This document shows positions 16,150-25,067 of a stretch of DNA of 64,000 nt, one piece after another. Origin of the DNA: CAZXFH01 sp964640055 (lineage in GTDB: Bacteria; Fidelibacterota; UBA2242; JAFGTP01); contig CAZXFH010000004.1 of NCBI GenBank assembly GCA_964640055.1, positions 42,773 through 106,772 on the forward strand, given 5' to 3'. A model generated the notes under the pieces. That model had not been told where the DNA came from and made no database searches. It saw only the letters and a list, made by a program, of their open reading frames with translations. Positions within the stretch are counted from its first letter, which is position 1; each line of letters begins with the position of its first letter. The translations under genes were made by a program, and so were the position numbers.

Positions 16150-18192
16150 TTAGTCGGAAATAACCTCACTGAGCAGTTCCTGAATCTCCGATTCCAGGGA
16201 TTTTATTTCACCTTCAATCTCCTCGATGGGACGCGGCGGCTCATAGGTATAGAAATGGCGGGTAAAGGGAATCTCGTAGCCCACACGCCCCACTTTACCA
16301 TCCTTGTGGTCGCAATATTCGGGATCAATCCAGGCATCGGGTACATGGGGCTTGACTTCCCGTTCAAAATAGACATAGACATCTTCATTCAGGGGCACAT
16401 TCTCATAATCACGTAAATCCGTGTCCGGTTCGGGCTGGCCCTCTTTATCCCGCACGATATCGGCTTCCTCATCCTGCTCACCAATGGCGCGGACAACAGC
16501 ATTGATCAGACTCTGCTTGGGTTTGTAATCCTGTTCCCGACAGCGCTCCTTGAAGTGTTCCAGGAAATCTTTCCGGTTGGTAAACAGTTCATCCTGCATG
16601 GCGTGCAGGATATTGAGAATGAGTTCCTGCTCCTGTTTCCCTGTGCTAATCTCCTGTTCCTTGGCTTCGGGGTTCTTCTTCCGACTTTTAGCCAGATTCT
16701 GGAATACACTTTCCGCTTGCAAGCGCTCGATCCGTTCCGGAACAGCATGGAAGTTTAACCGCAGCGGCTGCTCTACTCTGAGCTTGCGGAAGCCGAGTTC
16801 TTCATTATCAAAAATCTTGACTTTTTCACCCTCGGTAAACCCGGAATAGAGCACGGCGATTTCCTGAATCTGTTCATCCGAGATCTCACGGCGCTTATCC
16901 CCTAAGCTTTTGCGCATGGGCACCCAGATATCCGTAGCGTCGATCAATTGCACTTTGCCTTTCCGTGGGGCTGATTTCCGATTGGTCAAAAACCATATAT
17001 AGGTGGCGATTCCGGTATTATAAAACAGTTGCTCCGGCAGGGCGATAATAGCTTCCAGCCAATCATTTTCCAGAATCCAGCGCCGGATCTCACTTTCACC
17101 GCTGCCGGCATCACCGGTGAAGAGAGGCGACCCGTTATGAATCACAGCGATTCGACTGCCGCCGCCAGCCTCTTGCAGGGGTGCCCGATGGGCCAGCATA
17201 TCCAGGGTAAACAGCAGTTGCCCGTCACTGCTGCGGGGTAATCCCGCTCCAAAGCGTCCGGCATAGCCCCTCTGATATTCATCCTCAACAGCCTGTTTAT
17301 CGCGTTTCCAATCCTTGCCATAGGGTGGGTTGGCCAGGATATAATTGAAGGTGTCACCGGTGTGCGCTGGATCCGCAAGCGTACTGCCCTGGAAGATATT
17401 CTCGGCATCGCCGCCACCACCGGTTTTCAGAAAGAAATCGCTCTTACAGACAGCATAGGTTTCAGGGTTCAGCTCCTGGCCATAGACGCGCACATCTGCC
17501 TGGGGGTTATAATCATGAATCTTTTGCTTGGTGATGCTGAGCATGCCGCCTGTCCCGCAGGCTGGATCGTAAACCTTGATGACCTTACCGGCTTCGTGTA
17601 AGCCTTCGATATCAGGTGACAGCAGGATTTCCGCCATCAGATGAATCACTTCCCGCGGTGTAAAGTGTTCACCGGGATTTTCATTGGTGGCTTCATTGAA
17701 TTTGCGGATCAATTCCTCAAAAATATAACCCATTTCCGTATTACTAACCGCATCAGGGTGGAGGTCGATTTCGTTGAATCGCTTGAGTACCAGATATACC
17801 AACTTATGATCTTCCAGCTTGCGGATCGTGTTTTCAAAATCAAAGTTATAGAGCACTTCCCGCATATTCTCGGAAAAAGCATTGATATAGCGCATCAAAT
17901 TATTGGCGATATGGTCAGGATCATTGAGCAATTTTTCGAAATCATACCGGGAAGTATTATAAAATGCATAGCCCGCTGCCTGACGCAATAAATCGTCCAG
18001 ATCATCTAGTTTGTCTTTATACTGATGATAGGTTTTCAGAACATTTGCTTTGGTCGGTTTTAAAACACTATCGACCCGCCGGAGTACGGTAAAAGGTAAG
18101 ATGACATCCTGGTATTTACCGCGTTTGAAGCTATCGCGGATTAAGTCGGCAATCGACCAGATAAAATTGACTTTGTTGCTGAAATTCTGCAT
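16150..18192 (-). CDS. hsdM: Type I restriction-modification DNA methyltransferase subunit
   Basis: 680 residues. N-terminal HsdM helical domain (FIWSIADLIRDSFKRGKYQD), the SAM-binding motif DPACGTGGML, and the catalytic motif NPPYGKDW characteristic of N6-adenine methyltransferases. The C-terminal ~130 residues form a long coiled-coil ending (EIEGEIKSLESEIQELLSE) that would dock on HsdS. It is the first gene of the leftward operon; a 190-bp A/T-rich leader separates it from repeat R2 copy 2. The methyltransferase and specificity subunit together would protect host DNA. Confidence 0.95.
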   Translation of the reverse strand: MQNFSNKVNFIWSIADLIRDSFKRGKYQDVILPFTVLRRVDSVLKPTKANVLKTYHQYKDKLDDLDDLLRQAAGYAFYNTSRYDFEKLLNDPDHIANNLMRYINAFSENMREVLYNFDFENTIRKLEDHKLVYLVLKRFNEIDLHPDAVSNTEMGYIFEELIRKFNEATNENPGEHFTPREVIHLMAEILLSPDIEGLHEAGKVIKVYDPACGTGGMLSITKQKIHDYNPQADVRVYGQELNPETYAVCKSDFFLKTGGGGDAENIFQGSTLADPAHTGDTFNYILANPPYGKDWKRDKQAVEDEYQRGYAGRFGAGLPRSSDGQLLFTLDMLAHRAPLQEAGGGSRIAVIHNGSPLFTGDAGSGESEIRRWILENDWLEAIIALPEQLFYNTGIATYIWFLTNRKSAPRKGKVQLIDATDIWVPMRKSLGDKRREISDEQIQEIAVLYSGFTEGEKVKIFDNEELGFRKLRVEQPLRLNFHAVPERIERLQAESVFQNLAKSRKKNPEAKEQEISTGKQEQELILNILHAMQDELFTNRKDFLEHFKERCREQDYKPKQSLINAVVRAIGEQDEEADIVRDKEGQPEPDTDLRDYENVPLNEDVYVYFEREVKPHVPDAWIDPEYCDHKDGKVGRVGYEIPFTRHFYTYEPPRPIEEIEGEIKSLESEIQELLSEVISD

Positions 18193-18384
18193 AACTACCT
18201 AATTGTTACAATTTAGAGCTAATACAAATATGGTCATCAGTGAAAATTTCCATCTTTAAATTCAATTTAGCCATATTTTCTTTATATCTAAATAGAATTT
18301 TAGCCTGTTTTTAAAATCCTGACAGGATAATGATCCTGTATTAGAGCGGATTAACCCCCAGGAATCAGCAAGACAACGCAAGAA

Positions 18385-18548
18385 CGAGAACGGTTTCAAC
18401 CGTTTCCGGCAATAAAGCCCTTAAAAGGGCTCCGAGAGTTAGTTGCTATTATATACCCCCGGTTGAAACCGGGGGCTAATCCTAATCTTTTTTATATGTC
18501 ATCCCTTTTTGTCGATTGGCGCAAGCGGAATGTCCTGTTTATTCCCCT
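18385..18548 (+). repeat. 164-bp direct repeat R2, right copy
   Basis: Same orientation and length as 8022-8185, with two differences (ccGgcaat versus ccAgcaat, and tcccTttttg versus tcccTatttg contexts). Contains the same three palindromes. The two copies are 10.36 kb apart and enclose exactly the five-gene restriction island. Confidence 0.85.
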
Positions 18549-18582
18549 TCTCTTCACAAGAGAAGGGGCTAGGGGATGAGTT
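18544..18582 (+). repeat. Repeat family R1, copy 2
   Basis: CCCCTTCTCTT and AAGAGAAGGGG (11-bp stem, 3-nt loop) followed by CTAGGGGATGAGTT. It sits just downstream of the stop codon of the LolA-like gene and overlaps the last 5 bp of repeat R2, so it may act as a transcript end. Confidence 0.75.
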
Positions 18583-18593
18583 CCATCTTCCCG

Positions 18594-19331
18594 CTACTCC
18601 CGCAGGGCGGCTTTGGTGAACCGGTAAGCCGGGATATCCACATTGAATGCAATAGATTCAATGATATATTCCGTACCTTCGCCCCGAGACAACATATCCT
18701 TGAAGACCATCTTTTTCGGATACCAGCGGTTTTGCTGGCGCATGACTTCCTTAACCAGCGTGCTTTTCAGGAGCTTTCCGCTCTTGGCATACCGGTTTTC
18801 CTGCAAAGCGATCATCCGCTCCTGGTCGACCCACATCTTGCGGGAATGATAAGCAATATCCTCTTTTTTGGCGGTCAGCGCCAGCACCCAGCAGAGGCGG
18901 CCGTTCAGAGTGTCCTCACCCGCCACTTCCGCGCTATACATATGCTCCAGTTTGGGATCTTCCATCAGGTCTTCATAGGAGAGGTCGGAGCCCATCACCG
19001 ACTGGCGCAACATATGGCCGGCAATCCGGATGGTACGGTCGGTTTGGGGCGAATACATCCAGAGCTGGTCTGCCAGCTTCAGCATTTTGGTGCCGGCTTC
19101 CCGCGGTGGTGACAGGTATTCGGTAAAGGATTTTTCCGTACCCTGGATCCAGGATTTGGCGGTGATGGACCGGCTGGCACGCCGTCCGTGGATGATCATG
19201 GTGGTGGTTGCCACCATGTTCTCCGCCGAAAGATTCTGGTCGATTTGCTGCAAGATCTCGCTCCCGGATGGAGCCTGCGCGATTCCAAGCAGGGGAATAA
19301 AAATGATAAGAGCTAACATTAACTGTTTCAT
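18594..19331 (-). CDS. Outer-membrane lipoprotein-sorting (LolA-like) periplasmic protein
   Basis: 245 residues with a clear signal peptide (MKQLMLALIIFIPLLGIAQA). The mature part fits the LolA-like family that contains TP_0789-type proteins: TTMIIHGRRASRS, then YLSPPREAGTKMLKLADQLWMYSP and a late DxERMIALQENRY segment, predicted mostly beta. It would act in the periplasm as a lipid or lipoprotein carrier. Its ATG overlaps the stop of the upstream permease (ATGA). It is the last gene of the TetR-ABC operon, consistent with a carrier that receives cargo from the FtsX-type permeases. Actual cargo is unknown. Confidence 0.8.
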   Translation of the reverse strand: MKQLMLALIIFIPLLGIAQAPSGSEILQQIDQNLSAENMVATTTMIIHGRRASRSITAKSWIQGTEKSFTEYLSPPREAGTKMLKLADQLWMYSPQTDRTIRIAGHMLRQSVMGSDLSYEDLMEDPKLEHMYSAEVAGEDTLNGRLCWVLALTAKKEDIAYHSRKMWVDQERMIALQENRYAKSGKLLKSTLVKEVMRQQNRWYPKKMVFKDMLSRGEGTEYIIESIAFNVDIPAYRFTKAALRE

Positions 19332-20605
19332 TGCACTTCCAATTCTTTAAAGAGTTGCGCGGTTTCGCGTTTATAAATCCCCAGGCCGGCGATCATGGAC
19401 CCCAGGGTGGTCGCCAGGAACCCCGGGAAAAACCCGATGTAATAGCTGGTAACAGTCACCCGGGCCCGGATGACATTGGGCATCAGCATGGTGGAACCGC
19501 TCATCATATCCTCCATGTTGACGCCGTGGGCCTGCATATAATAAGAGGCGGCCAGTCCCAGGGCCGTGCCGATTACCGAGCCGATAAAGCCGATCATCAC
19601 CGCTTCGCCGATCATGGTGCGGTAGATGTGTCCCTTGTCCTCGCCGATGGCGAGCCGCACCCCGTATTCACCATAGCGGCGCAGGGTGCCCATCAAACCG
19701 GTATTCCACAGAACAATTGACATGACAACCACAAAGATAGCCACAATGATCCCGGAGAGGTAATCCACATACTGGAGCATACTGCCCAGATCATTCTGCT
19801 CGCTGAGCTTTAATATAGTCGGGGTGAATTCGCTATCATCGGATTGGGAAAGGGATGCAAATTCCTGAACAACGGCGCTGGCCCGCTTTTCCTCATATCG
19901 CCCATCCTTGAAAAACCCCAGCAATTCGCCAGCGGCGTCTTCCATATTCAGTGCTGCCTGAATCCCACTGATATCAGCGATGACACCGCCGCGATCCATG
20001 GCCTGCACACCGAAATGGACTGTGCCCACTATCTTGAAATTCTGCATGGCCATCCCGCCGTACATGCCGGAGCTGATCAGCGTGGCTTGGTTGCCCAGCT
20101 CTATTTCCAGCTGCTGGGCGAAATTCTCGCTGACCAGGATTTCAAAGGACTCTTGGGGCAATCGCCCCTGCACCAGAGCACCCCGGATATCCAGTCGCTC
20201 CACTTCTCTACTGGACGGATGCAGCAGATCAACGGCTATACCGGTGGCCGGACCCTGGGAGCGGGTCTCGCCCTGTTCATTCGGAATATCAATCAAGCCA
20301 CCAAACATCATACGGGGAGTCCACTGCAGTTCCGGGAATTGCTGCGCGAGTTTCCGGCGCAATTCCCCGACATTAAGCAGAGCCAAATCATTGGGTACCT
20401 GTTCCATCTGGGCTTGATAGGCTTTAGTGACGACCTTGACATGCCCGGTATAAAAATTGGCATTTGTACTAATGATATCGGTCATTTCACCTTTCATGAA
20501 GCTGTAGAGAAAAACCGTGATAAAGACACCCATGGCAGTAACAATCAGCGGAAAAAGCGAGCGGGAACGATCCCGGATCAAGCCGGTAAAAAGAAACCAG
20601 ATCAT
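19328..20605 (-). CDS. ABC transporter permease, FtsX/LolE-like (copy B2)
   Basis: 425 residues: one N-terminal membrane helix (after RDRSRSLFPLIVTAMGVF), a ~230-residue periplasmic (MacB-PCD-like) domain, and three C-terminal helices (IIVAIFVVVMSIVLW; MIGEAVMIGFIGSVIGTALGL; YYIGFFPGFLATTLGSM). This is the LolCE/MacB topology, acting by moving cargo between membrane and periplasm. It is closely similar along its length to the other 425-residue permease at 21893-23170. ATGA overlaps link it to both neighbours. Confidence 0.85.
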   Translation of the reverse strand: MIWFLFTGLIRDRSRSLFPLIVTAMGVFITVFLYSFMKGEMTDIISTNANFYTGHVKVVTKAYQAQMEQVPNDLALLNVGELRRKLAQQFPELQWTPRMMFGGLIDIPNEQGETRSQGPATGIAVDLLHPSSREVERLDIRGALVQGRLPQESFEILVSENFAQQLEIELGNQATLISSGMYGGMAMQNFKIVGTVHFGVQAMDRGGVIADISGIQAALNMEDAAGELLGFFKDGRYEEKRASAVVQEFASLSQSDDSEFTPTILKLSEQNDLGSMLQYVDYLSGIIVAIFVVVMSIVLWNTGLMGTLRRYGEYGVRLAIGEDKGHIYRTMIGEAVMIGFIGSVIGTALGLAASYYMQAHGVNMEDMMSGSTMLMPNVIRARVTVTSYYIGFFPGFLATTLGSMIAGLGIYKRETAQLFKELEVQ

Positions 20606-21774
20606 GACATTTTCCCCCTCAATGCATCGGTTGGTTTCAGGTTTGCGATTTTACGGGTCGGCAGGTAACTCACAATGGTGACGCTTACGAAAATCAGAAT
20701 GGTTGTGCCAATAACGAGGCTGGCACCGTAGGTTGGATAGAGTGCCTCGCCCAGCGGAATGCCAAAATCGCTGGCATACTCCGGCATGGCAAAGCCGGTA
20801 TTCGCAAACCAGGTTAACAGCGGAACGCCGTAGACAGCCCCCAACAGGATCGCCAAAATGGCATGCATGGCGCCTTCCAGGGTGAACAGCCGGATCAACA
20901 TGCCGCGGGTCATGCCCAGGGAAATCAGCGTGCCCATCTCCTTGCGGCGCCGCCAGAGGGACAATACCTGGGTATCGAATATCGCCAGCAGCGCCATCGC
21001 GAGCAGCAGAATATAGACAATCGAACCGGCGACTGTTTTTGTCTGGACGATCTCATCGATCTCCTTGGTCAGATACTGTAAATCCCGGAAAACCCAGCCA
21101 TCGGCCTGGGTGATATTTTGAGCCTCCTCGCCGCGGACGACCAGCGTGGCTTCGCCGGGCATGCCCAGCATGGATTGCAGCGTTTCCAGGGGCAGCCAGA
21201 TCTGGCCCTTATCTACTGAGGAAACTGTGGTATGCATGATCTCCACAATTTTCACCTCTTTGGCATCAAAGGTCCCCTGGGCGTCACGCCAGCGAACAGT
21301 GATGTAATCGCCCCGCTCAAGTTTCGAATTCTGGGCCATGCGCGTACCAATGACGCCCGGGAGCTCTGCTTCCGCGGTCTTCATGGCCTGGGTGGGAATA
21401 CCCAGGATGTCCTGTTCCGGAGGGATGCCTTTCAGGGCAATGGTTTTGATCCGGCCTTCCGGATAAATGGTGCCCTGGGTGATCAGGATCGGAGCCACTT
21501 CGCCCCGGACGGCAGCCGCCTGCAAATTTTCCGGGATTTTTCCGTGGCTGTCCTCCAGGGTCAGCGGATCATAGGGATCGTATTCCGGATGCCAGAACTG
21601 GCCCGTGCCCATTTCCATCTGGATCAGGGCATCTTTGGCCCGGTCAGCCATTCCTTTGTACAAGCCCTGCAAACCGATAATCAGAACGAAAGCCAGCGAA
21701 AGTACGATCACATTCAGCCAGGTGCGTACCCCCGCCCCGATTATATTTTTTAAAGCTAAATGAAACGTTAACAT
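20602..21774 (-). CDS. ABC transporter permease, FtsX/LolC-like (copy A2)
   Basis: 390 residues with the FtsX layout: N-terminal helix (TWLNVIVLSLAFVLIIGLQG), periplasmic domain, and three helices at the C terminus. The LSLWRRRKEMGTLISLGMTRG loop is the cytoplasmic coupling segment seen in LolC/E relatives. It is clearly homologous to the 390-residue permease at 23167-24339 (both share GQFWHPEYDPYDP and RTWLNVIVLS). It forms a likely heterodimer with the following 425-residue permease. Confidence 0.85.
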   Translation of the reverse strand: MLTFHLALKNIIGAGVRTWLNVIVLSLAFVLIIGLQGLYKGMADRAKDALIQMEMGTGQFWHPEYDPYDPLTLEDSHGKIPENLQAAAVRGEVAPILITQGTIYPEGRIKTIALKGIPPEQDILGIPTQAMKTAEAELPGVIGTRMAQNSKLERGDYITVRWRDAQGTFDAKEVKIVEIMHTTVSSVDKGQIWLPLETLQSMLGMPGEATLVVRGEEAQNITQADGWVFRDLQYLTKEIDEIVQTKTVAGSIVYILLLAMALLAIFDTQVLSLWRRRKEMGTLISLGMTRGMLIRLFTLEGAMHAILAILLGAVYGVPLLTWFANTGFAMPEYASDFGIPLGEALYPTYGASLVIGTTILIFVSVTIVSYLPTRKIANLKPTDALRGKMS

Positions 21775-21896
21775 AATGACCTTCCTATGATAGCTGAAAG
21801 GATGCTCCTAGAGATATCCTGTTGTCCAGGTGTTGGTATAAGTGTCCCCTGCGGAATAATTATTAATAGAATAGAAAACAAGTATATGTGTTTCAT
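21768..21896 (-). pseudogene. Possible 42-codon relic of a second LolA-like gene
   Basis: A short frame begins with ATG at 21896 overlapping the stop of permease B1 by ATGA, exactly as the intact LolA-like gene overlaps permease B2. It codes for MKHIYLFSILLIIIPQG followed by about 25 residues, a signal-peptide-like start that resembles MKQLMLALIIFIPLLG of the intact gene. The frame stops inside the start of permease A2. I infer that the duplicated unit was permease A - permease B - LolA and that this copy lost nearly all its coding sequence. It could also be a real tiny secreted peptide. Confidence 0.45.
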
Positions 21897-23170
21897 TGAA
21901 CTTCCAATTCTTTGAAGAGTGCGGCGGTTTCGCGTCTGTAGATGCCGATCCCGGCAATCATGGACCCAAGGGTGGTGGCCCCAAATCCAGGGATAAATCC
22001 CACATAATAGCAGCCCGTGGTTATCCGCGCCGTAATAACATCCGGGATGAGCAGGGTGGCATTGCCCATTAAATCCCCGATATCAATTCCGTGGGACTGC
22101 ATATAATAGGCAGCTGCCAGCCCCAGCAGCGTGCCGAGCACTGACCCGACAAACCCGATTATCAGAGATTCAGCGATCATGAACCGATAGATATGTCCCT
22201 TGTCTTCGCCAATCGCCAGCCGGATACCATATTCACCGTAGCGACGCAACATGCCCATCAAACGGGAATTCCAGAGCACAATTGACATGACCAGAATAAA
22301 GATCACCACCATAATACTGGATACCACATCTACATAGGCCAACATGGAATCCAGATCATTCTGGTCGGTCAGTTTGAGGATTGTGGGCGCGAATTCACCC
22401 TTCTCTGAGCCATACAGATCGGCAAATTTTTGGACCACAGCCTGGGCCCGCTCACGGGTATATTGACCATCTTTGAAATAACCCAACAACTCACTGGCAC
22501 CGTCATCCATATTAAGTGCTTGGCGGATCCCGCTAATATCGGCGATAAGTCCGCCGCGATCCATGGCCTGGATGCCAAAATGGACTGTTCCGACCACTTT
22601 GAAATTCTGCATGGCCATGCCGCCATACATGCCGGAGCTGATCAGGGTCGCTTGTTTACCATTCTCAATTTCCAGATCATGGGCAAATTCCGCACTAATC
22701 AGAATTTCAAAAGGCGTCTGTGACAAACGCCCGCTGACCAGTCCGTCCCGGATGTCCAGGCGTTCCAGCTCATCACTGGCGGGATTCAACAGATCCACAG
22801 CCATACCAGCGGCTGGTCCCTGGGCCCGGGTCTCCCCCTGCTCATCCGGAATGTCCAGCAATCCGCTGAAATGGATGCGCGGTACCCATTGAATCTGCGG
22901 AAACTGGCGAACCAGTTTTTCCTGTAATTCCGGGACTTCAAGCAGCGCCAAATCGTTGGGCGCCTGTTCAATATGGTCAGCATAAGCCCGAGTGACGACT
23001 TTCACATGGCCAGTCTGAAAGTCCGCATTGCTGGTGATGATACCCGTGATTTCACCCTGGATAAAACTATATACAAAGACGGTCAGCATCACCCCCAGGG
23101 AGGTCACCACTAACGGAAAAAGGCTCCGCGACCGATCACGCAATAATCCGATCAACAAAAACCAAGTCAT
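21893..23170 (-). CDS. ABC transporter permease, FtsX/LolE-like (copy B1)
   Basis: 425 residues, same topology and length as the permease at 19328-20605 and similar throughout (MTWFLLIGLLRDRSRSLFPL; SGMYGGMAMQNFK; LMGMLRRYGEYGIRLAIGED). The stop overlaps a vestigial ATG (see 21768-21896) and its start overlaps permease A1 by ATGA. Together with A1 it forms the first of two permease pairs behind one ATPase gene. Confidence 0.85.
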   Translation of the reverse strand: MTWFLLIGLLRDRSRSLFPLVVTSLGVMLTVFVYSFIQGEITGIITSNADFQTGHVKVVTRAYADHIEQAPNDLALLEVPELQEKLVRQFPQIQWVPRIHFSGLLDIPDEQGETRAQGPAAGMAVDLLNPASDELERLDIRDGLVSGRLSQTPFEILISAEFAHDLEIENGKQATLISSGMYGGMAMQNFKVVGTVHFGIQAMDRGGLIADISGIRQALNMDDGASELLGYFKDGQYTRERAQAVVQKFADLYGSEKGEFAPTILKLTDQNDLDSMLAYVDVVSSIMVVIFILVMSIVLWNSRLMGMLRRYGEYGIRLAIGEDKGHIYRFMIAESLIIGFVGSVLGTLLGLAAAYYMQSHGIDIGDLMGNATLLIPDVITARITTGCYYVGFIPGFGATTLGSMIAGIGIYRRETAALFKELEVQ

Positions 23171-24339
23171 GAGAATTTCCCCCTGAGTGCATCGGTCGGC
23201 TCCAGTTTGGCGATTTTCTTAGTCGGTAGGTAACTCACGATGGTTACTGCGATAAAGACCAGGATAATCGTACCGATGACCAATCCGGCGCCGTATGCCG
23301 GATACATGGTTCTACCTAGCGCCATTCCATAGGATTCCACGTACTCCGGCATGGTAAAGCCGGTTCGTGCAAACCAAGTGAGCAACGGAATCCCGTAAAC
23401 CGCCCCCAACAGAATCGCCAAGATTGCATGCAGCGCTCCTTCTAGGGTAAACAACCGGATCAGCATGCCGCGCGGCATGCCCAGGGCCATCAGGGTGCCC
23501 ATCTCCTTGCGGCGCCGCCAGATGGAAAGCACTTGGGTATCGAAAACCGCCAGGAGTCCCATGCCGAGCAGAAAGAAGTACAGGAAGGATAGGGAGACAT
23601 CCGACATCTGCTGGATCTCATCGATTTCTTTGGTTAGATATTTGACATCCCGGAAAACCCAATCCCCTGCGGAAGTCATGTCCCGGATGGCATCCCCACG
23701 CACAATCAGGGTCGCTTCACGCGGCATGCCCAGCATCTTCTGCAATTGCGCCAATGGCAACCAGATCTGGCCGTTATCTATTGACTGCACAATGGTTTCC
23801 ATGATCTGCACAATGCGCACATCAGCCGCATCATAGGTGCCATGGACATCCCGCCAGCGGACCGTGATATAGTCACCCACACTCAGGTTGGAATGCTCCG
23901 CCATATTGCTCCCGATTAAGGCTGGAATATCCGCTTCACCGACAGCCAGAGAACGGGTTGGCATTTCAAGGATGCTCTGTTCAGGGGGAATACCTTTCAG
24001 CAGAATAGGCTTGATCCGCCCCTCCGGAAAGATCGTCCCCTGAGTAATCAAAACCGGAACAGCATCTCCTTCGGCAACTGCGTTCTGCAAATTTGCCGGA
24101 ATCTGTTCGTGGCTTTCATTCAGCGCGAAGGGATCATAGGGGTCGTATTCCGGATGCCAGAACTGACCGGCGCCCAGCGCCATGCGAATCATGGCATCCC
24201 TGGCGCGGTCGAGCATGCCCCGGTACAACCCCTGCATGCCAATGATCGTGACAAAAGCCACGGAGAGCACGATCACATTCAGCCAGGTGCGCCCTCCGGC
24301 ACCCATGATATTTTTAAAAGCCAGACGCAAAGTGACCAT
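23167..24339 (-). CDS. ABC transporter permease, FtsX/LolC-like (copy A1)
   Basis: 390 residues: N-terminal helix, periplasmic MacB-like domain, three C-terminal helices (SFLYFFLLGMGLLAVFD; LEGALHAILAILLGAVYG; GLVIGTIILVFIAVTIV). Paralogue of 20602-21774. It follows the ATPase gene by 10 bp, so translation is probably coupled. Confidence 0.85.
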   Translation of the reverse strand: MVTLRLAFKNIMGAGGRTWLNVIVLSVAFVTIIGMQGLYRGMLDRARDAMIRMALGAGQFWHPEYDPYDPFALNESHEQIPANLQNAVAEGDAVPVLITQGTIFPEGRIKPILLKGIPPEQSILEMPTRSLAVGEADIPALIGSNMAEHSNLSVGDYITVRWRDVHGTYDAADVRIVQIMETIVQSIDNGQIWLPLAQLQKMLGMPREATLIVRGDAIRDMTSAGDWVFRDVKYLTKEIDEIQQMSDVSLSFLYFFLLGMGLLAVFDTQVLSIWRRRKEMGTLMALGMPRGMLIRLFTLEGALHAILAILLGAVYGIPLLTWFARTGFTMPEYVESYGMALGRTMYPAYGAGLVIGTIILVFIAVTIVSYLPTKKIAKLEPTDALRGKFS

Positions 24340-24349
24340 AAAAAATATC

Positions 24350-25051
24350 CTATGCCTTTACGATTTCATCGGCCGCAACCTTGCCATCTGCCAGCGATAT
24401 CTTGCGGCGCAAATATTGGATAACCTTTTCATCATGGGTGGCAAAGATAAAGGTGGTCTGCAGCTCCCGGTTCAACTTTTCCATCATCTTTAGAATATTG
24501 TGGGAATTGGCTGCGTCCAGATTGGCCGTGGGTTCATCAGCCAGGACAAGGGCCGGCTTTTTGACCATGGCCCGGGCCACGGCAACCCGCTGGCACTCAC
24601 CACCGGAGAGCTGCGCCGGCTTGGATTTAATCTTATCCATGAGTCCCACCCATTCCAGGGCATCGCGGATCATGGTATCCATCTCCTTGGCGGTCAGCTT
24701 TTTCAAGAGCAGCAGCGGCAACTTTACATTTTCATAGACCGTGTAGACCGGCAGCAAATTATAGGTCTGGAAAATAAATCCCATGTGATGGTTGCGCAGG
24801 GCTGCCGCCTCCTTATGGGAGAGCTGGCTAATCGGCTTGTCCAGCACCAGGGTTTCTCCTTCTGTGGGCGAATCCAGAGACCCGATAATGTTCAACAGGG
24901 TCGTCTTGCCCGATCCGCTGGGCCCGACAACACCGGTAAATTCCCCTTTGTCAAAGGTGAGATTGATATCCTCCAAAGCGCGAAAGGTGCGCCAGCCTTT
25001 GGTATAATCCTTGACTAACGACCGGATCTCGATCAGGGCTGCATTCTTCAT
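24350..25051 (-). CDS. ABC transporter ATP-binding protein, LolD/MacB type
   Basis: 233 residues with all ABC motifs: Walker A GPSGSGKTT, Q-loop FQTYNLLPVYTVYENV, signature LSGGECQRVAVARAM, Walker B LVLADEPTANLD, and the switch histidine in FATHDEKV. Length and the LLPVxTVYENVxLPL segment place it in the LolD/MacB group, which powers FtsX-type permeases. It is the only ATPase gene in the operon, so it may drive both permease pairs. Confidence 0.92.
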   Translation of the reverse strand: MKNAALIEIRSLVKDYTKGWRTFRALEDINLTFDKGEFTGVVGPSGSGKTTLLNIIGSLDSPTEGETLVLDKPISQLSHKEAAALRNHHMGFIFQTYNLLPVYTVYENVKLPLLLLKKLTAKEMDTMIRDALEWVGLMDKIKSKPAQLSGGECQRVAVARAMVKKPALVLADEPTANLDAANSHNILKMMEKLNRELQTTFIFATHDEKVIQYLRRKISLADGKVAADEIVKA

Positions 25052-25067
25052 GGTTCACCTACCTTAT

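Larger units (their letters stand above)
18193..18593. other. Gene-free stretch: hsdM leader, then repeats R2 and R1
   Basis: The first ~190 bp are A/T-rich and must hold the hsdM promoter; an ATCCTG-A-CAGGAT palindrome (18316-18328) could be an operator. The rest is the right copy of the 164-bp repeat (18385-18548) running straight into an R1 element (18544-18582). No gene is seen. Confidence 0.65.

Noticed and set aside
16146..16169. GTG start at 16169 for the AlbA_2 protein
   Set aside because: It would add eight residues inside the hsdM gene; the ATG at 16145 gives the normal N terminus and a compact 4-bp gap. The GTG is not impossible.
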